Below are positions 8,474-12,402 of a DNA stretch of 12,402 bases, piece after piece. A program made the translations under genes and the position numbers. Within the stretch, counting starts at the first letter, position 1. The number at the start of each line of letters is the position of its first letter. The notes under the pieces were generated by a model. It was not told the origin of the DNA. It saw only the letters and a list, made by a program, of their open reading frames with translations, and searched no databases. This DNA is from CAZFCK01 sp964517355 (GTDB lineage Bacteria; Desulfobacterota; Desulfovibrionia; Desulfovibrionales; Desulfovibrionaceae). The stretch lies in contig CAZFCK010000141.1 of assembly GCA_964517355.1 (NCBI GenBank), positions 1 through 12,402 of the forward strand. The letters are read 5' to 3'.

Positions 8474-8533
8474 ATGCGGCAGACATCGGACGCTGAAGTT
8501 ATGCGCCCGGAAAAAATGGCGGCTGCACCCTAA
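8474..8533 (+). CDS. Possible 19-residue leader ORF ahead of def
   Basis: ATG 8474 opens a 19-codon frame (peptide MRQTSDAEVMRPEKMAAAP) ending at TAA 8531-8533. A strong purine-rich ribosome-binding sequence, GGAGGGGGAG (8455-8464), stands 9 nt upstream, and the frame lies just after the predicted transcription start. Its stop overlaps the ATG of the next small frame (TAATG). The good ribosome-binding site is the main argument for translation. The peptide resembles nothing known to me, and chance is quite possible at this length. Confidence 0.25.
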   Translation: MRQTSDAEVMRPEKMAAAP

Positions 8534-8619
8534 TGGTTTCCCCGCGGAACGCTTATTCCGTTTTGCGTAACAACCACGAGGATTTTTTCGATGCAGTTAG
8601 AAATACTTACATATCCTGA
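8533..8619 (+). CDS. Possible 28-residue coupling ORF overlapping the def start
   Basis: ATG 8533 shares bases with the stop of the preceding mini-ORF. It opens a 28-codon frame that ends at TGA 8617-8619, so it runs past the def start (8591) in another reading frame. It has no ribosome-binding site of its own, so translation would depend on coupling. It contains a small hairpin at 8545-8560 (CGGAA/TTCCG) followed by TTTT, which could act as an attenuator-like element. Evidence is position only. Confidence 0.15.
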   Translation: MVSPRNAYSVLRNNHEDFFDAVRNTYIS

Positions 8620-9106
8620 TGAACGGCTTCGCGAACACAGCGCTGAAATCACCGAGTTCACGCCCGAACTCCGGGAGCTGGCCCAGGAAATGACGAAAAC
8701 GATGTACGAGAACAATGGAATAGGCCTTGCCGCACCCCAGGTTGATCATCGCATCCGTCTCATTGTCGTGGATGTTTCCGGTCCTGACGAGCGTACCCAG
8801 CTCATGCAGCTGGCCAATCCGCGCATCATCGCCAGAGAAGGAGAAACCGAAGGCGATGAAGGCTGCCTGAGCGTGCCCAACATCAGAACCATTGTGCAGC
8901 GCTCCGAGCGTGTCACGGTCGCCGCGCAAAACCTGGACGGCAGTGAACGCCTTATTGAAGCCGAAGGGCTCCTGGCCGTGTGTCTGCAGCATGAGATGGA
9001 CCACCTTGGCGGTACGCTGATCGTTGATCACATGAGCCGCTTGAAACGCAGCATGTACGACAAAAAAGTGAAAAAATGGCTGAAGCAGCGCAGCGAAAAA
9101 AACTAA
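8591..9106 (+). CDS. def: Peptide deformylase
   Basis: Def removes the N-terminal formyl group from nascent proteins at the ribosome, using a bound metal (usually Fe2+). The 171-aa protein has all three family motifs: GIGLAAPQ (43-50), EGCLS (90-94) with metal ligand Cys92, and HEMDH (134-138) with ligands His134 and His138 and catalytic Glu135. The C-terminus is lysine-rich (KRSMYDKKVKKWLKQRSEK), which is common and consistent with binding near the ribosomal exit tunnel. GAGGA at 8578-8582 is 8 nt ahead of the ATG. The last 31 nt overlap the start of fmt, so the enzymes that add and remove the formyl group are translationally coupled. Confidence 0.97.
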   Translation: MQLEILTYPDERLREHSAEITEFTPELRELAQEMTKTMYENNGIGLAAPQVDHRIRLIVVDVSGPDERTQLMQLANPRIIAREGETEGDEGCLSVPNIRTIVQRSERVTVAAQNLDGSERLIEAEGLLAVCLQHEMDHLGGTLIVDHMSRLKRSMYDKKVKKWLKQRSEKN

Positions 9107-10047
9107 AGCTCGTATTTATGGGCACCCCGGCGTTCGCCGCCGCCATCCTGGATGCCTTGCTGCGCTGGGAAGGAGGCGATGTGGCCGCCGTGTTCACGCA
9201 ACCCGACAGACCGGCGGGGCGCGGCCGCAAGCTCAAGCCTTCGCAAGTCAAGCAGCTCGCCCTGGCGCGCCGCTTGCCCGTGTTGCAGCCTGAACGCCTG
9301 AAATCGCCCGAGGAGCAGGCGCTTTTGTCCGAACTTGCCCCTGACCTCGTGGTGGTGGCCGCCTACGGCCTGATCCTGCCCCAGGCGGTCCTGGACATCC
9401 CCCCAATGGGGTGCATCAACGTGCACGCCTCGCTGCTGCCCAAATTCCGCGGCGCCGCGCCCATCCAACGCGCCATCATGGCCGGCGACACCTCCACGGG
9501 CATCACCATCATGCAGATGGACGCGGGCCTCGATACCGGCGACATGCTCTCCCAACGCGCCCTGGGCATCGGTCTGGAGGACACCGCAGCCACGCTGCAC
9601 GACCAAATGGCGGATCTTGGAGGGCGTCTTTTGCTCGAAACCCTGGACCGCCTTGTGAAAGGCGAAGCGCGGCCTATCGCGCAGCAAGAGGAAAAATCCT
9701 GCTACGCGCCGAAACTGCGCAAGGAAGAAGGCGAAATCGACTTTTCAAAAAGCGCCCTTGAAGTGCATAATGTCATCCGCGCCATGCATCCCTGGCCCGG
9801 TGCTTTTTGCAACTGGAAGCAACCTGAAGGCGAAACACTGCGCCTGGGATTGGCTCCGGGGCGCATCGGCGAAGAAACTCCCGAGAACGTGGTTCCGGGA
9901 ACGTTTATCGGCCTGAGGGAGGGCAATCTCGCCGTGGCCTGCGTCGATAGAATGTATCTGCTTCCCACGCTGACCCCGGAGAACAAGAAGCACATGGACG
10001 CCGTATCATTTTACAACGGTTATCTGGCCCGCGGCACTGGTTGCTGA
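9076..10047 (+). CDS. fmt: Methionyl-tRNA formyltransferase
   Basis: Fmt transfers formyl from 10-formyltetrahydrofolate to Met-tRNA-fMet for translation initiation. The 323-aa protein has the N-terminal LVFMGTPAFA (12-21), the tRNA-binding loop RPAGRGRKLKPSQVK (45-59), and the formyltransferase core INVHASLLPKFRGAAPIQRA (114-133). Asn115 and His117 form the catalytic triad with Asp153 in GLDTGDM. A C-terminal OB-like domain starts near residue 210. ATG 9076 lies inside def (31-nt overlap) without a clear ribosome-binding site, which fits translational coupling. The next in-frame ATG, 9118, would cut into the conserved VFMGTP strand and is less likely. The N-terminus is therefore about 8 residues longer than in many homologues. 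Confidence 0.96.
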   Translation: MAEAAQRKKLKLVFMGTPAFAAAILDALLRWEGGDVAAVFTQPDRPAGRGRKLKPSQVKQLALARRLPVLQPERLKSPEEQALLSELAPDLVVVAAYGLILPQAVLDIPPMGCINVHASLLPKFRGAAPIQRAIMAGDTSTGITIMQMDAGLDTGDMLSQRALGIGLEDTAATLHDQMADLGGRLLLETLDRLVKGEARPIAQQEEKSCYAPKLRKEEGEIDFSKSALEVHNVIRAMHPWPGAFCNWKQPEGETLRLGLAPGRIGEETPENVVPGTFIGLREGNLAVACVDRMYLLPTLTPENKKHMDAVSFYNGYLARGTGC

Positions 10048-10080
10048 TGCGGCCCGCCCCACAAGGCAAAGGCACATCCC

Positions 10081-10962
10081 GTGGCAGCATTGCATTCCTC
10101 TCATGCGTCCCGTTCCCAACCAGCGCCGGGAGACTCCAATAAATACACCACGCGCAAACGTCTTTTCATCGGCCTTATCCTCGCCACTTCCTTTCTGGTC
10201 TGCATCGTGCTCGTTTTGCTGTGGGTCATCCCCTTTATCGGCTTGCACAACATTCATCCATGGGCTCCGTTTCTTCTCGGAGTCGTGATTCTGGGCAGTA
10301 TCGGGCTCGTGGTCTGTTCGTGCGCCGGTCTGGTGTTGAACATCCTGCTCAAGCGCCCCGTTCTTTTTTCCAAGCGCTTGCGGGGACTGACCATCAAGCT
10401 GTTTCTGCCCTTGATCACTCTCCTCGGCCGGTTGTGCGGCATTCCCAAGGAACTGGTGCGCAACTCGTTCATCAAGGTAAACAACGAACTGGTGCGCAGT
10501 GAAGCGCAGCGCTACAAGCCGGAGGATGTCCTGCTGCTCATGCCCCATTGTTTGCAGAGCAGCCGCTGCAACATGCGTTTGACCTACGATATTCTCAACT
10601 GCAAACGCTGCGGCAAGTGCCCCATCAAGGGACTCATCGAACTCTCCGAGCGTTACGGCGTGCATCTCGCCATTGCCACGGGCGGCACCATAGCCCGGCG
10701 CATCGTGGTGCAGACGCGCCCCAAGGTTATTCTTGCGGTCGCCTGCGAACGGGATCTGGCCAGCGGCATTCAAGACACGTATCCCATACCTGTTTTCGGC
10801 GTCCTCAACGAGCGCCCCCATGGCCCGTGCCTTGATACGTTTGTTTCTTTGGAGCGCCTGGAAAACGCCCTGCTGTTGTTTCTGGAAAAGACACCTGAAA
10901 CGGCGCCGCAGGAAGCCGCTACCCAGCAGCAGCGCTCTCTGGCGGCCACCACGGCGCGCTGA
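10081..10962 (+). CDS. DUF116 family membrane-anchored Cys-rich protein
   Basis: This 293-aa protein of unknown function has two predicted N-terminal transmembrane helices (about 28-54 and 63-90), a hydrophobic stretch at 104-118, and a soluble C-terminal domain matching DUF116. That domain is rich in cysteines: LMPHC (Cys157), SSRC (Cys163), the cluster CKRCGKC (Cys174, 177, 180), AVACERDL (Cys222) and HGPC (Cys250). The spacing suggests an Fe-S cluster or zinc site, but no ligand is proven. A glycine-rich ATGGTIARRI (199-208) lies between Cys groups. The start is GTG 10081, supported by AAAGG at 10068-10072 with 8 nt spacing; TTG 10090 is an alternative. It follows fmt by 33 nt and precedes rsmB by 3 nt. 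DUF116 genes recur beside def, fmt and rsmB in clostridia and Desulfovibrio, which hints at a translation-linked role. Confidence 0.88.
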   Translation: MAALHSSHASRSQPAPGDSNKYTTRKRLFIGLILATSFLVCIVLVLLWVIPFIGLHNIHPWAPFLLGVVILGSIGLVVCSCAGLVLNILLKRPVLFSKRLRGLTIKLFLPLITLLGRLCGIPKELVRNSFIKVNNELVRSEAQRYKPEDVLLLMPHCLQSSRCNMRLTYDILNCKRCGKCPIKGLIELSERYGVHLAIATGGTIARRIVVQTRPKVILAVACERDLASGIQDTYPIPVFGVLNERPHGPCLDTFVSLERLENALLLFLEKTPETAPQEAATQQQRSLAATTAR

Positions 10963-10965
10963 TTC

Positions 10966-12318
10966 ATGTCCCGCCCCACGCAGCATATGCCCTCGGCAAC
11001 CGACGCGCGATCCTTGGCCCAGCGTTGTCTGGAAGATGTTCTCTTGCATAACATGGACGTGCAAGAAGCCTTGGACGCCTGTTTGCGCAGGGTTCCCCTT
11101 TGCTTTCGCGACCACCGGGAAACAGGGCTGGCCACGGAAATCGTTTACGGCTATCTCCGGCTCAAGGCGCGTCTCGATTTCGTGGTGGAGCGCTTTCTAA
11201 GCAAACCCAAAGGTGTGCCGCCGGCCTTGCGCATCCTGTTGGGGCAATGCGCCTACGCCCTTGTGGAGCTGGAGCGCGTTCCGGCATACGCCACCGTGGA
11301 TTGGGGCGTACGCAGCGCCAAAAAGCGCTTCGGCGCGGGTTTGGGTAAGCTCGTCAACGCCGTGTTGCGCAATATCACGCGGCTGGAGGGCGATGCGCGT
11401 GTTCCGGATTTCTATCGGCTTCGCGGGGACGCAGAAAAAGATTTTCTGGCGCGCTACTATAGTTGCCCCCTGTGGATTGTGGAGATCTGGTTGGCGCATT
11501 ACGGCGAAGAGACGGCGCGCCACTATCTCCAGGGGCAGGCTGCGCCTGCGCCGTTGGGGGTGCGTCTTAACCAAAGGCATCCGGACTATCGGAAATTGCA
11601 CCTTCACCTCGAGAATGAAGCCGCCCCTCTCCTGGCCCTGCCCCCCGGTTTCGCGCTCCACCACCGCGACGCCCTGCCCGACCTCGATGGCCTGGAATTA
11701 CAAGGCGCGCTTTCACGTCAAAGCCTGGCGTCACTGCAGACATTGCAGGAACTGGGCGCGTTCAACACCTCCGGTGCGCCTTCCTGGCCCTTGCCCATTT
11801 GGGACGCCTGCGCCGGGCACGGGGGCAAAAGCTGCGCCCTCCTGGAAGCTCGCGGACCCGAAATCTATAGCAGCGATATTTCCCAAAAACGCTTGCGGGG
11901 CTTGCGCCGGGAACTGAAACGGCTCGCATTGCCCGAGATTCCGCTGTTCTTCGCCAATGCGGAAAAGCCCCCTCTTGCCGCATATGCCGGTACTATCCTC
12001 GTGGATGCGCCATGCAGCGGTCTGGGCGTGCTGAGCCGCCGACCGGACGCGAAGTGGCGACGCACACCGCAGGATGTGACGCGGCTTGCGAGCACGCAAC
12101 GCAACATTCTGCGCGCGACCGCCGGAATACTGGCCCCAGGCGGCGTTCTGGCCTATGTCACCTGCACCCTGCACCCCAAGGAAAACCAGGATCAGGTGCG
12201 GGCGTTGGCGGCAAAGGGGGCTACGGATGCCGGCCTGGAACTCATCCATGAGTGGCGGACTCCGCCGGATTCTCCCCTGCGGGAATATTTTTTCGGCGCA
12301 TTGCTGCGGAAACGCTGA
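10966..12318 (+). CDS. rsmB: 16S rRNA (cytosine-5) methyltransferase RsmB (Sun/Fmu)
   Basis: RsmB methylates a cytosine of 16S rRNA (C967 in E. coli numbering) at C5 with SAM. The 450-aa protein has an N-terminal NusB-like RNA-binding domain (about 14-140), then a NOL1/NOP2/Sun methyltransferase domain. SAM motif I is IWDACAGHGGK (278-288). The motif IV cysteine is Cys350 in VDAPCSGLG, and the motif VI catalytic cysteine is Cys400 in YVTCTLHPKEN. Motif I reads AGHGG where most family members have APGG; the rest is canonical. ATG 10966 comes 3 nt after the DUF116 stop without a clear ribosome-binding site, so translation is probably coupled; ATG 10987 is an alternative start. This is the last gene of the def operon visible here, followed only by the boundary repeat. 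Confidence 0.93.
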   Translation: MSRPTQHMPSATDARSLAQRCLEDVLLHNMDVQEALDACLRRVPLCFRDHRETGLATEIVYGYLRLKARLDFVVERFLSKPKGVPPALRILLGQCAYALVELERVPAYATVDWGVRSAKKRFGAGLGKLVNAVLRNITRLEGDARVPDFYRLRGDAEKDFLARYYSCPLWIVEIWLAHYGEETARHYLQGQAAPAPLGVRLNQRHPDYRKLHLHLENEAAPLLALPPGFALHHRDALPDLDGLELQGALSRQSLASLQTLQELGAFNTSGAPSWPLPIWDACAGHGGKSCALLEARGPEIYSSDISQKRLRGLRRELKRLALPEIPLFFANAEKPPLAAYAGTILVDAPCSGLGVLSRRPDAKWRRTPQDVTRLASTQRNILRATAGILAPGGVLAYVTCTLHPKENQDQVRALAAKGATDAGLELIHEWRTPPDSPLREYFFGALLRKR

Positions 12319-12350
12319 GCCGTTTCACCACACGACCGAACGCCTCCGGC

Positions 12351-12393
12351 ACTAGCGCATTTTCGCCTTGAAACAAGGCTCTCCCCTGAAACA
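12351..12393 (-). repeat. Palindromic intergenic repeat, copy C (right boundary)
   Basis: This is the exact reverse complement of positions 1-43, starting 32 nt after the rsmB stop. Its palindrome GCCTTG-AAA-CAAGGC is at 12365-12379. No T run follows, so it is not an obvious intrinsic terminator, although it sits where one would be expected. It is a single copy here, unlike the inverted pair at the left end. Whether the match continues past 12393 cannot be judged, because the left copy is cut by the window edge. Confidence 0.8.
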
Positions 12394-12402
12394 ATTTCCA
12401 AT

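Overview
This 12.4 kb window is GC-rich and gene-dense, and every confident gene lies on the + strand. The content suggests a Gram-negative anaerobe of the Desulfovibrio type (Desulfovibrionaceae, Desulfobacterota). Supports are the def-fmt-DUF116-rsmB string, the adjacent hisS-aspS pair, an AspRS with an RRDHGG core behind a roughly 20-residue N-terminal extension, and a Cys-rich HisRS insert. The taxonomic call is inference from gene order and protein features; no 16S or other marker is present.

Layout. Positions 1-95 hold two inverted copies of a short palindromic repeat. Next comes a probable operon: an SSAT-like GNAT acetyltransferase (160-645), ftsE (664-1329) and ftsX (1372-2253), closed by a short terminator-like hairpin. 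A 220-bp gap with two further hairpins leads to ilvD (2474-4138), which is followed by a class I SAM methyltransferase (4178-4936). A 262-bp gap contains a good intrinsic terminator candidate (5037-5076). hisS (5199-6464) and aspS (6469-8349) are 4 nt apart. A 241-bp gap carries an extended -10 promoter candidate and two tiny overlapping reading frames. It leads to def (8591-9106), fmt (9076-10047, overlapping def by 31 nt), a membrane-anchored DUF116 Cys-rich protein (10081-10962) and rsmB (10966-12318). The window closes with a 43-bp perfect inverted copy of the first repeat (12351-12393).

Functionally the window is mostly housekeeping. FtsEX acts in division and envelope remodelling. IlvD makes branched-chain amino acid precursors. 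HisRS and AspRS charge tRNA. Fmt formylates initiator Met-tRNA, Def removes that formyl group from new proteins, and RsmB methylates a 16S rRNA cytosine. DUF116 sits inside this protein-synthesis operon without a known role.

Nothing resembles a defence island, prophage or biosynthetic cluster. The points most worth following are the flanking palindromic repeats, whose stem shows a compensatory base-pair change; the perfect 11-bp inverted repeat ahead of ilvD; the non-discriminating signature residues in AspRS; the DUF116 context; and the coupled mini-ORFs ahead of def.
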